64,000 nucleotides of DNA from Phytophthora colocasiae (GCA_018806915.1 JAGKQI010000061.1:558001-622000), one strand, 5' to 3'; counted from the first letter of the stretch, positions 40,786 to 50,738 are shown. The notes: generated by a model not told the origin, from the sequence alone. Numbers and translations are program-made.

Positions 40786-41087
40786 CGGATTAATCAAGGA
40801 TGCAGCGAGTGTAAACATTGGAAATGAATGGCGTTGACGCGGTGAAACCCTCCCAGCGTAGCCAAGTCTGTCACTGACCATCCGACTGTAGTCTGTGTTG
40901 CACAGCTCAAGGTGAGCCAGCAGTTATGGAGAATCAATTCGAGTCGAAAGCCAGTGCTGCTTCGGTCCAGAACAGCAGAGCACAGAGAGAATCGTATGGC
41001 GTCCTAGGAAAGCCACACGACGCTCATTTCGAGATCACCCACCCCGTCGATCAGTGAAAGCAGGAGCCGAGCCGAAGCTTTGCCATC
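40786..41087. other. Intergenic region with initiator for the short DEP gene
   Basis: No coding frame is visible. GCTCATTTCGAGATC at about 41022-41036 resembles the oomycete initiator, about 55 bases before the ATG at 41088. Confidence 0.4.
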
Positions 41088-41417
41088 ATGGGCTCGCAGT
41101 GCTCCAAGACGTCGGCGTCAACGGACATGGCGGTCAACTCGAGTGACGAACCAGAAAAGGAGCTTGGCCCGGCCGAGCTGTGCACCCGTTTGAAGACGAG
41201 TCTGCCCATTGGCACTCGACACCGGACTCCGCTCAAGAAATTCCCCAACTGCTTTTCGAGCGTCGAGGCTGTGAACTGGCTGCTCGAGCACAAGCAGGCG
41301 AGGGACAACAGTGAGGCCGTGCGCAAGTGCCAGACCTTACTCGACCGAGGTCTCATCAAGCAAGTGGACGGTCCATCCGAGTTCAACCTCGACGCCAAGA
41401 GGTTCTACCGCTTTTGA
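41088..41417 (+). CDS. Short DEP-domain protein, probably N-myristoylated
   Basis: The product has 109 residues and starts MGSQCSKT. It has Gly at 2, Ser at 6 and Cys at 5, which suits N-myristoylation plus palmitoylation and hence membrane attachment. A DEP domain fills about residues 28-109, with FPNCFSSVEAVNWLLEHKQA and CQTLLDRGLIKQVDG. It ends at RFYRF, exactly where the downstream paralogue (43739-46012) has KRFYRF before continuing into a second domain. It is thus a DEP-only paralogue. DEP domains bind acidic lipids or partners in G-protein and Rho signalling. Whether the end is original or due to loss of the 3' part is unknown. Confidence 0.7.
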   Translation: MGSQCSKTSASTDMAVNSSDEPEKELGPAELCTRLKTSLPIGTRHRTPLKKFPNCFSSVEAVNWLLEHKQARDNSEAVRKCQTLLDRGLIKQVDGPSEFNLDAKRFYRF

Positions 41418-41998
41418 GCTCAAGTGTTTTAAAAGAGTGAGAGATTATAATTCATGTAATCCGACGTATCAAACGAGCGTGAGATCGGCTCGACTCGCTG
41501 ATGTTGTCCTTGTTGAAGTTGTCGCGTTCGTTGCTGTCACGTCGCCTCTTTGGGTGGGACCAACCGACAAAGCGGCGATGTCAGCAAGGGTGGAAAGTAG
41601 GTCTCAACACGGTGTAGCTAATGAATAACGCTCGGCCTTGGCAATGGCGCGATGCAGTATCGCTGATCACGATGTAGAGGAACTTGGGGCGTTGCCACCC
41701 TACGAGTAACACGAGTAACCTGATGCATGTGTCCTTATCAGTAGATTAGTGTTGGTTTTGTCGATGAAGAAAATAATATTAAATGATTTTAAATGATTTT
41801 AAATGGTATTATATTGTGAACAAAACCCACCGGTGAAAATCGAAACAAAAGCAGTTAACGAATCGCTTTCAATGGAACCACGTTAATTTGTTGGAGGGGA
41901 GATTCATAGGTGATCGCCCGAGTAGTCGAAGCTCATATCGAGAAAATAAAGGGAGGTGTAGATATCTGCAGGCCTTCGTCATCCTCCTGTGCAGGGAC
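41418..41998. other. AT-rich spacer next to the hAT relic
   Basis: I see no gene here. From about 41770 the sequence is very AT-rich, with AAATGATTTT twice in tandem (41781-41800). This forms the left inverted repeat described separately. Confidence 0.4.
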
Positions 41999-42751
41999 TC
42001 ATCCTTCGTCTTCGTCACTTGAGCTGGAGGACATCCTGTCGTATTGTTCGTCGTCATCACTTGAATCACTATCCGCCGGGTAGTAAATTCCTGGTCCGTC
42101 TGCTTCGTCGGAGTTTTCATCGCCCGTACCAGTCTTGCGTAGGTTCAGCGCATCGTACACGATCATGGGAGTATACTTGGCACCCACACGATTGGAGTAC
42201 AGGAAAACAAGCTTGAGCACCTGAAACAATCCTAGCCTGTTTCTCTGATCTGAGTGGATAAAGCTGTGGACACTCCAGTTTCGCTCAGTAGCAGCCGACG
42301 ATGTCGGCATCGTAAATATGCGCCGGCCGATACGATAAAGAATTGGAAACAAGTCGCGGTTGTTCGCCCACCACTCCAAAACTTCCAGTGTGTATTCACC
42401 GCACTTCGATATGTGTCTTTCAAGCTTGGCTACTGAGGGCTTGGTTGTATGTACGCGGCAGCGCTTGCACGAGCAATCTGCTCCATTTTCGTCGAACAGC
42501 TCCCAAACGTCTAGTCTATGCGTCCAGGTGGCATTTCTACCGTGATAGCGGGGACTGAAAGCTGAAAAATGCACTGCGGTATGTTAGTGTCGTCGCAGAG
42601 GTGTCGCTAGCTTCCCTACTTGCCGCGGATTCGACGTGTTCGAGGCCTTCTTGCTCGCCGGACGCGGAAGTTGAAGATGAATGCAAATGGCGGGCAATTT
42701 AAAATGATATTAAATCATTTTATTTGATATAAAATCGAAATGAATAATATT
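41771..42751. mobile_element. hAT-like relic bounded by AT-rich inverted repeats
   Basis: About 40 bases at 41771-41817 are an imperfect inverted match to 42695-42737. The left reverse complement contains CATTTAAAATCATTTAAAAT; the right contains CAATTTAAAATGATATTAAA. Between them is one partial hAT transposase frame on the minus strand. The approximately 980-bp length suggests an internally deleted, non-autonomous copy. Target-site duplications were not identified. Confidence 0.5.
41999..42574 (-). pseudogene. hAT transposase C-terminal dimerisation fragment
   Basis: This frame of 191 residues contains the hAT dimerisation signature: LEWWANNRDLFPILY followed by SSAATERNWSVHSFIH and RNRLGLFQVLKLVFLYSN. 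A Ser/Asp-rich tail follows (SDSSDDDEQYDRMSSSSSD). The zinc finger and the catalytic RNase H-like region are missing upstream. It is most likely a transposon relic. Domestication cannot be excluded, because the frame is intact and the C-terminal acidic tail is regular. Confidence 0.7.
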
Positions 42752-43738
42752 CGTGGACAAAATTAAACCAACACTACAGTAGATACTCCTGCGCAGCCCG
42801 TGAACAACGTAAAAATATGGCTTAAAGCCTCAAAAAGAGGGCAAGAGGCAACTTGTGGAGAGGGATAGCCCCACGATTGCCGAAACGCTGCGGCAGATCT
42901 CGCAGCCATATTCATGCGATCTTATCTTTTAGGTGTAGTTCTTGGACCCAACGCAGAGTGATCGCAATCCCGTAGGTAAAGCTTTTGCCCGAAGTCGGAA
43001 GGCGCCAGCGAGCCCTGCCCACTTGAGTTAAAAAGGCAAGAACTCTTTGGCTGCAAACACTCGGCGTTTGCAGCCCTCCGGCTGGGCTGGTGGAAAAGGT
43101 GGCAAACGCTACATTGAGGCAACGTTGAAGCCGCTGGGCTCGTCTCTCTCCAGGTACAAAGCGCGTTGGCAAAATGGACCTCGAGAGAGCATGAGGCTGC
43201 GGTCCTTTGCCGTCACTTGCCTATCCAAAACGGCAACTCCGTAGGCAACTGGAGCAACAGTCTCTTATGCAAAGTTTCTCCTTCAGAGAGAATTTTGCAA
43301 TTGCTTAAAGTGTGGCAAAAAGCTAATTGATACGTTGCCCTTTATGAGCCCAAAGAGTTTTGTATGCAACTCGCTCGTATGCAACTCGCGTTGACGGCAA
43401 CAGATCACTTTCTCTGTTACCTGTTACCTAATCAACGAAAACGAGTCGGTCCAGAAGAGCCGGTGCCTATAGTGAAGCCAAGTGAAAGTGATCTTTGCTT
43501 GTTTAGGCACTCGCCTCCGCCGCGCACATGTTTAAGCCTAACAACCGGACGCCATGCTCTGCAACTGGACGGCGGCCAGCTCTTCCCCACTCTCCTCTTT
43601 GCAGCTCACCGCACAGACGTCTGTCGCCAACTCGCATTGGTGCTAAACTCGCTCCTGCCTGTTGTTGCATTTCCACTTCGGGGACGGATTCACTAGCTCT
43701 TTGGTGCTCAATTGCCAGCCAACAGCTACGTATACAAA
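42752..43738. other. Intergenic region upstream of the DEP-ADPRGH gene
   Basis: No recognisable gene is present. Short frames on both strands (42912-43172 minus, 43047-43244 plus) match no family I know. GCAAAC and GTTTGC form a small hairpin near 43052-43070. An initiator-like GCATTTCCACTTC at about 43668-43680 sits 60-70 bases before the ATG at 43739. Confidence 0.4.
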
Positions 43739-46012
43739 ATGCCTGCAATGCAGTTCTCCATGCCCACAGCAGTGGAGCGTGTACCCGAGACGTCAGCCGC
43801 CAATGGCGACCAGGAACAGGAGCAGGAGGAGGCGCTGCTGCTTCTGGCCGCACGGATGAAGCAGAACGTCGCGACCGGAGACCGTCGTCGCCACATCTTC
43901 AAGAAGTACAGAGACTGCTTCACCGGCATGGAAGCGGTGGACTGGATGCTCGAGCAGATGGAAGCCAAAAGTGTCGCCGAAGCTGTGCGCAAAGGCCAAG
44001 GTCTACTGTCCCACCAGTACATTGAAAAGGTCGAGAAGGAGACCAAGTTCGAGTACAATAAGAAACGCTTCTACCGCTTCACAGCCACAACACCAGAGTT
44101 TGTGCAGGCGGTGGAGCGTCCGTTGCCCAGTGCCACGCTCGACTTGCCTCTCAGTGCTGCAGCTCGACGACGCGCTCTTGCAGCGTTGATCGGCGGCTTC
44201 GTGGCCGACGCAGCTTCCACGTCGCTCAACGGTGTCTCGCACCCTGAAAAAACCATCCCCAATCTGCTTCGACTGGACTTTGACCCGGCCTTCTGCGGTC
44301 TTTATGACACTGCTGACGGCAACGACAAGAAAAGCCGAACTCGGATGGAATCATCCACGGGCTTCGAGGCCCGCATCTTGCTACAGTGCATCGCTCGGCG
44401 AGGACATATTCACGGCTCGCAGCTGGCTAAGGACGCGTACTGGGGCTTCAAGAACGACCACCGACTGCTCAGTGCATCGTCCAGAGCTTTCATTAAACGC
44501 GTGCACTCTGGCAAGGGCTGGCCACACTGTGCAGTCAAGTGTCGGTCCATTGACGTGCTGTCGTTAATTCCCATTGTCGTCGCGCTGTACGCCGGTACCA
44601 ACCAGTTGTTCACCAAAGTGGACGAACTGGTCAAAGTCTTCTACGTCGGCACGCGCGTGCGTGATGCAGCTCTGGTGGCTGCGTTTGTTCTCGAACAGGT
44701 GATTCTCGGTGCTTCCGTGCTGCAGGCCATGCGCATGAGCATCCGAACTGAGCGTCTAAGTGTCAAGCAACGGAAGGTCATCTTCAAGGCCTTCACCAAG
44801 TCGCAGCTACCGAGTTATGAAGCAATTCAGAAATTCGGCAACCGCGGATCTCTTCCCGGTGGCTTTCACGCGGTGCTGCAACCGCTTTTTGTGTTGAACG
44901 ACTACCCCACAGCTGTGCGTGAGAACATCATCGGAGGAGGACGCACTTGCCGTCGCGCCATGTTTATCGGCGCGTGCTTTGCCGCTCAGGACGGATTGGA
45001 GGTGATTCCTGAAGGATGGATCCAGAAGACGCAGTACTTCGACTTCATCGAGGCGGATGCCAGCTCTCTGGTGGGTCGCCGTGAAGTCCAGGGCTCTTTC
45101 ACTGAGGAAGACGAGGAAGACCGTCTGGCTGCCTACGTGGACTACGTGCCGAGATCGTCCATGTCTTCCGCTTCTCGCCACATTGAACGTCCTGAGTCGT
45201 CTCGCCGCAGCAGTAACAACCTCGGCGCGTCCTCTTCGAACGTCAATGGTGAAGCCGTCGACATCCCAACCGAATTGCCACCTGAGAGCTTGCCGACTTC
45301 GTCCCGCCGTTCATCTGGCCCCATTCGTCGTCGCTCAAACAGCTACGCATCTTCGGGCGGCCTCTCTTCGCCCCGTTCGTGCGCTTCCAACTTATCCTAC
45401 AACTCCCAAACCACCACAGCCTCGAGCGTGCGCTCGGTCATTGACCTGGGCGACATGGACAAGTTCTACCAGAGCGGCGTGGGCAATTCACTCCCAACGT
45501 CGACCACGCCGCGTTCCAGCGGCGGCACCGACGGTCGTCTGAGCTTCGAGATGCAAAAGTTCTTCCAGGCGTACGGCGCAGCGGCTGCTGCCCGAGGCTC
45601 CCGTGGTTCTCACGGTTCATTCGGCGAGAATGGTTCGTACGGCAGTGGCTCGTCAACTGTGCGCTCCAGCGACCTGAACCAGCTTCGTCCGAGCGACATG
45701 GCCCCATATCTTCGCCGTAGCTCCGCGTCTGCACGTCGCAGTGACCCACGTAGTGGCGACCCTCGTGGCGACCTCCGCCACAGCTACATCGCCAGCTCGC
45801 GTCGCAGCGACACCAACCTCATGTACGGCGGCGGTCATCAGCCTCGGTACTCAGGCAAAGTGGCTCGCGTCAGCGACCCGAACGCTTTCTACCGCCGGTC
45901 GTCGTCAACACCCTCGTACGTGCCCGAAGCAGAGCGATCTGAAGACGTCGTGCTAGCACACCGTGTTTCACTGGACGACGAACAGCGCGTGAGTCTGCAC
46001 GCCATCCTTTAA
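43739..46012 (+). CDS. DEP domain fused to ADP-ribosylglycohydrolase-like domain
   Basis: This intronless gene encodes 757 residues from ATG 43739. The DEP domain is at about residues 38-115 (RHIFKKYRDCFTGMEAVDWML to KKRFYRF). Residues ~143-440 resemble the all-helical ADP-ribosylglycohydrolase/crystallin-J1 fold: RRALAALIGGFVADAAST, LIPIVVALYAG, and DAALVAAFVLEQVILGASVLQA. The usual GDAxG metal-binding start reads VADAAST. I see no clear TDDT or DxxD motif, so the domain is probably catalytically dead. Residues ~450-757 are Ser/Arg-rich and disordered. The gene is a paralogue of the short DEP gene upstream. A role as a signalling scaffold that binds ADP-ribose or lipids is inferred. Confidence 0.65.
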   Translation: MPAMQFSMPTAVERVPETSAANGDQEQEQEEALLLLAARMKQNVATGDRRRHIFKKYRDCFTGMEAVDWMLEQMEAKSVAEAVRKGQGLLSHQYIEKVEKETKFEYNKKRFYRFTATTPEFVQAVERPLPSATLDLPLSAAARRRALAALIGGFVADAASTSLNGVSHPEKTIPNLLRLDFDPAFCGLYDTADGNDKKSRTRMESSTGFEARILLQCIARRGHIHGSQLAKDAYWGFKNDHRLLSASSRAFIKRVHSGKGWPHCAVKCRSIDVLSLIPIVVALYAGTNQLFTKVDELVKVFYVGTRVRDAALVAAFVLEQVILGASVLQAMRMSIRTERLSVKQRKVIFKAFTKSQLPSYEAIQKFGNRGSLPGGFHAVLQPLFVLNDYPTAVRENIIGGGRTCRRAMFIGACFAAQDGLEVIPEGWIQKTQYFDFIEADASSLVGRREVQGSFTEEDEEDRLAAYVDYVPRSSMSSASRHIERPESSRRSSNNLGASSSNVNGEAVDIPTELPPESLPTSSRRSSGPIRRRSNSYASSGGLSSPRSCASNLSYNSQTTTASSVRSVIDLGDMDKFYQSGVGNSLPTSTTPRSSGGTDGRLSFEMQKFFQAYGAAAAARGSRGSHGSFGENGSYGSGSSTVRSSDLNQLRPSDMAPYLRRSSASARRSDPRSGDPRGDLRHSYIASSRRSDTNLMYGGGHQPRYSGKVARVSDPNAFYRRSSSTPSYVPEAERSEDVVLAHRVSLDDEQRVSLHAIL

Positions 46013-46368
46013 GACTTCATCGACAGACACGTACCCGGACATTGGGCCGTGTAGTGAATGAGTACATACACCTCGTCAATTCGAGCAGCCATGACCAAGA
46101 GAGCACGGAAGCAGCAGAACGAAGACGACGGTGAGTTGTTTTAATTTATTTGATATGAGCGCAGCGAAAACCGGAGAGAGAAACCAGCAGAAACATTCGA
46201 GCGTCAATATGGACAGCAACGTAGGCATTAAGGAGGTAGAGCGTAGATTCTAGATAGGCACGAGGAAGCCGTGCAATAATGATGTTTGTTTTACTCAAAG
46301 TTGGTTTCTTGGCCATTATTATCTTGCGTACTGAAATATTGGTTCCATGTCGAGAAGCTCAAAAGTAT
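46013..46368. other. Intergenic region with a possible tiny spliced ORF
   Basis: ATG 46091 begins MTKRARKQQNEDD, and a GTGAGT donor follows at 46131. If the 34-nt segment 46131-46164 were spliced, the frame would continue to TAG 46251-46253 and give 42 residues. The segment is shorter than usual introns in this window, so support is weak. Nothing else is visible. Confidence 0.2.
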
Positions 46369-46449
46369 CGGCAGCTGTGAGGTTTGAACTCACGCGGGTT
46401 ACCCCAATGGATTTCAAGTCCATCGCCTTAACCACTCGGCCAAGCTGTC
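46369..46449 (-). tRNA. tRNA-Ser(UGA)
   Basis: Read on the minus strand, the 81-nt sequence has the A box TGGCCGAGTGG, an anticodon arm ATGGA-CTTGAAA-TCCAT with anticodon TGA, an extended variable arm (Ser class II) and a T arm GTGAG-TTCAAAC-CTCAC. The acceptor stem GACAGCT pairs with AGCTGCC with one A-C mismatch at position 2. There is no intron. The mismatch leaves a small chance that it is a pseudo-tRNA. Confidence 0.9.
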
Positions 46450-46743
46450 GGTGTGGTAAAATGAACAAGCCCAAGTGCATAAAAATTAACAATAATATGA
46501 CCTGCAAATTGATTTGCTCTGAGCCAACCTTGGTTGTCCTCCTGTTCATTAGTCCGCAAAAAAAGTTATCTGGTTACTCGAAAGTATACCATCCCAACGA
46601 AAAGAACTGCGTACCATTCAAACGACTCGATAACATATATTGCAATTTTCAAAACTCGAATCAACTGGGTTCATTACAGCTGATATCTACAATCTGTCGC
46701 GAGATCAGTGAACTCGTCATGTACTGTGCACATCGGCAGTAAG
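46450..46743. other. Spacer between tRNA-Ser and the Harbinger-type gene
   Basis: No gene is visible. The sequence is moderately AT-rich, and no clear terminal inverted repeat for the adjacent element was found. Confidence 0.4.
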
Positions 46744-48231
46744 CTAGTCTCCCGACATACGGGTCGTGTCGGAGTCTGCGTCGCTGAAGTTGTCGCTGAA
46801 GTGGTCACTGAAGCCGTCGTGGCTGTCGTGTACCGGGTGGTCGCCTAGCTCTATTAGATGACGGAGCTTCTGCTTACATCGGTACTTCTCTTGGCTCTGA
46901 CGGCGCTTCTTCTTGATGTCGTTGCCGATCGAGACAAGCCGGTTTTGGTACTGGTGGTAGGTCAAGCCGTGTTCATCCCGAAGAGGGTGCATTGTAACGT
47001 GGTAGTTCGTCAGAGCAGCACAGATATGGAAGATGTCGTCGTACAGTGACTCGTTTCAGCGGTATTTTTCAGCGCATATCCGCCACAGTAACCCCAAACG
47101 TCCGCAATAATTCTCAACAATGACCCTGTCACTGGAGATACGGCGATTTTGAAGCTGCTCTTCGCTGGTTAGAACGTTGCCCTTTTTAGGGTGAATGCAC
47201 CTGATATGATCAGCGAGCCCTTGGTATCCTTTGTCAGCTAAGACAGCCCATTCATCAGGATACTCTGTACTCAGAGGGCCGTGATCCGGGAGACGCTGAT
47301 CTCCGTCAGCTTTTTGCCGCTGCGACCTGTGAAAGGCCTCGTTGTCCCTGCACATCGTGATATCCGCAGTGTTACCACGCGCATGACGGGTGCAATAAAT
47401 GGAAAGCCCTCGGGAGTTCACTGAGACTTCAACCTTGAAGCCATACAGTTTATGTTTGGCACTATAAAACGGCATGGCCTCCGCCATATTGCCTGCTGGA
47501 CGGTTTGTTTGCTGGAAGGTGACGTCTGTGGCGTACATCGCACACGGGAAGTTTGCAAACGTGTGACCAGAAGTCACTAGCGCTCTCATGTTGGACTCGT
47601 CGGCTTGTGAAGCTACCCACTCTTCATAGAGCTTGGATGCAACGACTTCGATGAACCCGGTGATGGTCTTGATGAATGTGGGCGTCTTAATCCTGAAGAT
47701 TCTTGCGAGCATTTCCCATGTACCGCCGTTTTTCATTACCACCAGCATCATAAAGAACACGTCCTTGGCTGCAAACGTAGAACGACGTCCACGCCCGACG
47801 TTCCAGTAGCGAAGTACATGTCCGCGTACAGAATACCACAACGTATTCAGCTCACGAGGAGAGAAGTTAGACATCCGTGTGATCGCAGCAGCACCACCAT
47901 CTCGAAACACCCCATCCAGGATTGGGCACGGCGACGCAGCATCACCTCCTCCGTTTCCTTCTTCTTCAATGGGGTCGACGGGGAATCGCTCGATTTCCGC
48001 CTGTCGCTCTTCTTCTCGCTCCTCCAACATTGCTAGCACGGCTTGAAAGTGCGCAGCACGAGCCGTACGAGCATGAGCTGAAGCCGCTTGAGCACGGTCT
48101 CGATCTCCTTGTAATCGGGGCGAGCCATTTCGAGCAGCCCCACGACGAGAGCTACGTCTCGCACTTGCAGGGGTACGGGAAGGCGATCTACGCGGTGTGC
48201 GACTGAGCGGAGAGGAGTGGCGGGACGACAT
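46744..48231 (-). pseudogene. PIF/Harbinger (HARBI1/DDE_4) nuclease with one in-frame TGA
   Basis: A frame of 496 codons is interrupted only by TGA at 47056-47058. The upstream part (391 residues) has a basic Ser/Arg-rich N-terminus, the core FSPRELNTLWY, and the catalytic triad regions MYATDVTFQ, VLADKGYQGL and VIVENYCGRL. After the TGA the same frame continues with ESLYDDIFHICAALTNYHV, which fits the family C-terminus, and ends in an acidic Asp/Ser tail. The TGA sits where relatives usually have Trp (KYR-W), so a TGG-to-TGA change is likely. It may be a transposon pseudogene or a domesticated gene with a truncated product. No TIRs or TSDs were seen. Confidence 0.75.
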
Positions 48232-48947
48232 CGCAGATCTTGCTGGCTTGGAGTAGGCTTAGTGGGCGCGCCGGAAGTTGAGAAGTGATCGAGTATGATC
48301 AAGTAAATGAAGCAGCACAGCACAGACTGTGTCACACAGGGTAGACGCTCGAGTTTTCGGTAGAGACAGGAACTGAAAGGAGATCTAGCAGATGATCATC
48401 TATGGGATAGATTCTCTACCGATTGCTCAAATACATTAAAGCGACCGTAACACCAAACATGTGGCTCAGTTCTTGCTCTGCTGTATGACTTACGACAGTA
48501 CAGCTAACTTTTATAAAGGTCTATTCATTTGAAAGAGGATAAAGGTATCGACAGCATCGCAGTTTAAACGTGTAGAACGGGAAGGAAGAGCGACTAAGAT
48601 GGGTCCTCGCAAGTCCGCGACAAGTTTTGGTTGCAAAATGAAACTTGCCAAAATAGCTTTTATGAAGGTATTGTCTGTACAACGACAACGTTTATCAGGG
48701 AAAACTCACAACCATCACGGACCAGCGACGATAGATATCCTGTCAGCATTATTGACTCGCAAATACGTCTCTAAGCACAGACAGCGAGAACACTGGTATG
48801 AGTCAACATCCTAAAGATCGGGTAGTCAATTTGACTATCCAAAGTCGGGGGCCTATCGCGTTACGCTCCAAGCTCCATAGCATTTACACAGCCCGTCTCA
48901 ATCTCTGCTTCTCTTTCTTCTCCTCAGCCCCTCACAGCCCACAAAGA
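48232..48947. other. Intergenic region upstream of the GH131 gene
   Basis: I see no supported gene in this stretch. Short frames around 48599-48814 show no known motif. The 100 bases before the GH131 start are CT-rich (about 48899-48932), as is common at oomycete promoters. Confidence 0.4.
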
Positions 48948-48963
48948 CTTCATTCTCCAATTT
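48948..48963 (+). promoter_or_regulatory. Initiator plus flanking promoter element of the GH131 gene
   Basis: CTTCATTCTCCAATTT matches the oomycete consensus CATTYYNCA(A/T)TTT at every core position and lies about 30-45 bases before the ATG at 48994. It is the clearest promoter element in the window. Confidence 0.7.
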
Positions 48964-48993
48964 GCGATCGACTTCACGCGTTTCACCAAGCCA

Positions 48994-49875
48994 ATGTACA
49001 TTTCAACAGCTCTTCTTGGCTTGTTGGCACTGTCGTCGTCAACATTCTCAGCTATAGCCGAGCCTCTTCCATGGGATGGCCGTGCTGAGGGGTTAACAGT
49101 CGACTCTCTATCGACCAAGTACGTCACGAAGGTTCTGACCCAGCGCCCCGGAGAATCCAAGGGCTCTCCAGCCGACTATGTGACGATCAAGGACGACGTT
49201 AGATCACCTGCCTACAACGGGGACAAGGGCGTGATCGACATTGGCGTTAACGATAAGGCCATGTGGGGAGTTGAGACGTACTCACGCCGTTCGGAACTGG
49301 TGCAGAATATCAGCACCAATTCAACTGGATCCACATTCTTCCGTGCCAGTATCTCTAAGAACAACACCTTCTTCTACCCATACAACTGGAAAGTGGTCTT
49401 TCCAAAGTCGCAGCTCTTTGAGATCCACGTGGATGCGAGATCCGATTTTCCCTCGATTCTCTTCAAGACGAACGGCACGAAAGATGCCCAGTGGAAGGTT
49501 CCGTTCAAACTTGATACTTGGTACAACTTCGGCATCGGGATGAAGGCTGCTGACGGAGGGAAGGGCACCGAGTTGGAGTTCTACACGAGCACGGGAGACA
49601 AAGACCTGGTGCTGAACACGACAACGAAGTTCGCATCCGCCCTTCCGTCTTCAATTGAGATGCACTGGGGTCTCCTGACACAAGTGAAGCAGTCCAAGAC
49701 GGCTACAGGTCCGCAGATGACTGAAAAGCAGGAAATCTTCTCGTTCAGTGGCGTTTCAGCTGAAGGCCAAGTGCAGACGGCAGCAGTGGTTAAAACCCCA
49801 GGAAAATCGGCCAGTTCTGTTGCTGGAGAAGCGAAAGAGTTTCACCAGACCGGCCAAAAATCGTTTACGTTTTAG
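48994..49875 (+). CDS. Secreted glycoside hydrolase family 131 (beta-glucanase)
   Basis: The gene encodes 293 residues without an intron. Residues 1-22 are a signal peptide (ALLGLLALSSSTFSAIAEP). The mature part carries GH131 landmarks: VETYSRRSELVQNIS, TFFRASISKN, PYNWKVVFPKSQLFEIHVDA, and KLDTWYNFGIGM. GH131 enzymes from fungi and oomycetes cleave beta-1,3-, 1,6- or 1,4-glucans. In this organism the target may be plant cell walls or its own wall glucan. Several N-glycosylation sequons are present (NIST, NSTG, NNTF, NGTK, NTTT). The C-terminal ~40 residues are polar and low complexity. The protein is probably apoplastic. Confidence 0.85.
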   Translation: MYISTALLGLLALSSSTFSAIAEPLPWDGRAEGLTVDSLSTKYVTKVLTQRPGESKGSPADYVTIKDDVRSPAYNGDKGVIDIGVNDKAMWGVETYSRRSELVQNISTNSTGSTFFRASISKNNTFFYPYNWKVVFPKSQLFEIHVDARSDFPSILFKTNGTKDAQWKVPFKLDTWYNFGIGMKAADGGKGTELEFYTSTGDKDLVLNTTTKFASALPSSIEMHWGLLTQVKQSKTATGPQMTEKQEIFSFSGVSAEGQVQTAAVVKTPGKSASSVAGEAKEFHQTGQKSFTF

Positions 49876-50138
49876 AGCTACTGCATCAGCTTCATGTCCA
49901 ATACTCGAAAGGATACCGTTTCTTGGCCTGTTTGACTCTATTGAATAAGACAAGATCTTCCTCGTTTTACTTCACCTCGTGGCCGTCATCTTGCATTCTG
50001 TTTTCATGCTTTAAACCTTGAGAAGGCATAAACCATCATGAGCAGGTGAGTTTGCTATCCATCCGGCACAGCAGACAACGCCATACATGCTTGCTTGCGA
50101 ACGCAAAAGCTCTGGAGAACGTTCGCTACATGTACCCT
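49876..50138. other. Short spacer between GH131 and the inverted duplication
   Basis: No gene is visible. The region ends where sequence similarity to 55078 begins. Confidence 0.4.
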
Positions 50139-50723
50139 AACGTGCACAATCTCACGCGCGTGAAAATGAATGCGGCGTACTGATGTGCTACCAGATTCAA
50201 CGGCCACTTCAATGTGATCCAACAACTCGAGAACCATCTCGAATGCATCGCAGAGAGTACACGTATAAGAGCCTCACAGGACATCCCCGAAATCGAGTAA
50301 CGGATGGCATGCCGCCACGTAGAAGAAACCACAGAGACACCCAACGCATTTCAGCGATCGAGCCGCAGACAGCTCACTCACCAATTCGCCCCAAAGTCCG
50401 AACGCGACTACTGAGTAGCGCGCCCAGTTCTCACCGAAGAGGACAGACGACGTGGCTTCTAGTGCTCCAAACACGGCAACGAAGCAGCCGAAACACGCAC
50501 AAAAGTCATCTGCACGCGACCAGCTGGATCGTCCGCCGCCTATCTCGATCTCGCCGCTCGATCCCCACTTTGCCAACCAGCTGTAGCAGCCTGAGGTGGT
50601 TGGTCTCCTCGGTGCAACTTGCAGCGCCGTCAGCTCAGTGATCACTTACAGTTGGACGAGCCACATCGCACACGGTCAATTCTTCCGTCCGTCGTCCTCT
50701 TCACACATCGCGCGACGGTCTCT

Positions 50724-50738
50724 TTTCATTTCGCAACC
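50724..50738 (+). promoter_or_regulatory. Initiator of kinase copy 1
   Basis: TTCATTTCGCAACCAG fits the oomycete initiator, about 75-80 bases before ATG 50809. The same element is kept in copy 2 at 54489-54505 on the other strand. Confidence 0.5.

Noticed and set aside
41414..41640. Continuation of the short DEP gene into a second domain
   Set aside because: I looked for an ADPRGH-like continuation or an intron after RFYRF. The downstream frames do not resemble the paralogue.
42912..43244. Short frames on both strands upstream of the DEP-ADPRGH gene
   Set aside because: I looked for transposase or integrase motifs in the minus frame (86 residues) and found none I could name. The plus frame overlaps it.
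43503..45749. Several 60-160-residue frames in and around the DEP-ADPRGH gene
   Set aside because: They overlap the DEP-ADPRGH coding sequence or its 5' region in other frames and carry no domain features.
48245..48360. Terminal inverted repeats of the Harbinger-type gene
   Set aside because: I compared the flanks at 46700-46744 and 48232-48360 and saw no convincing inverted match or duplicated target site.
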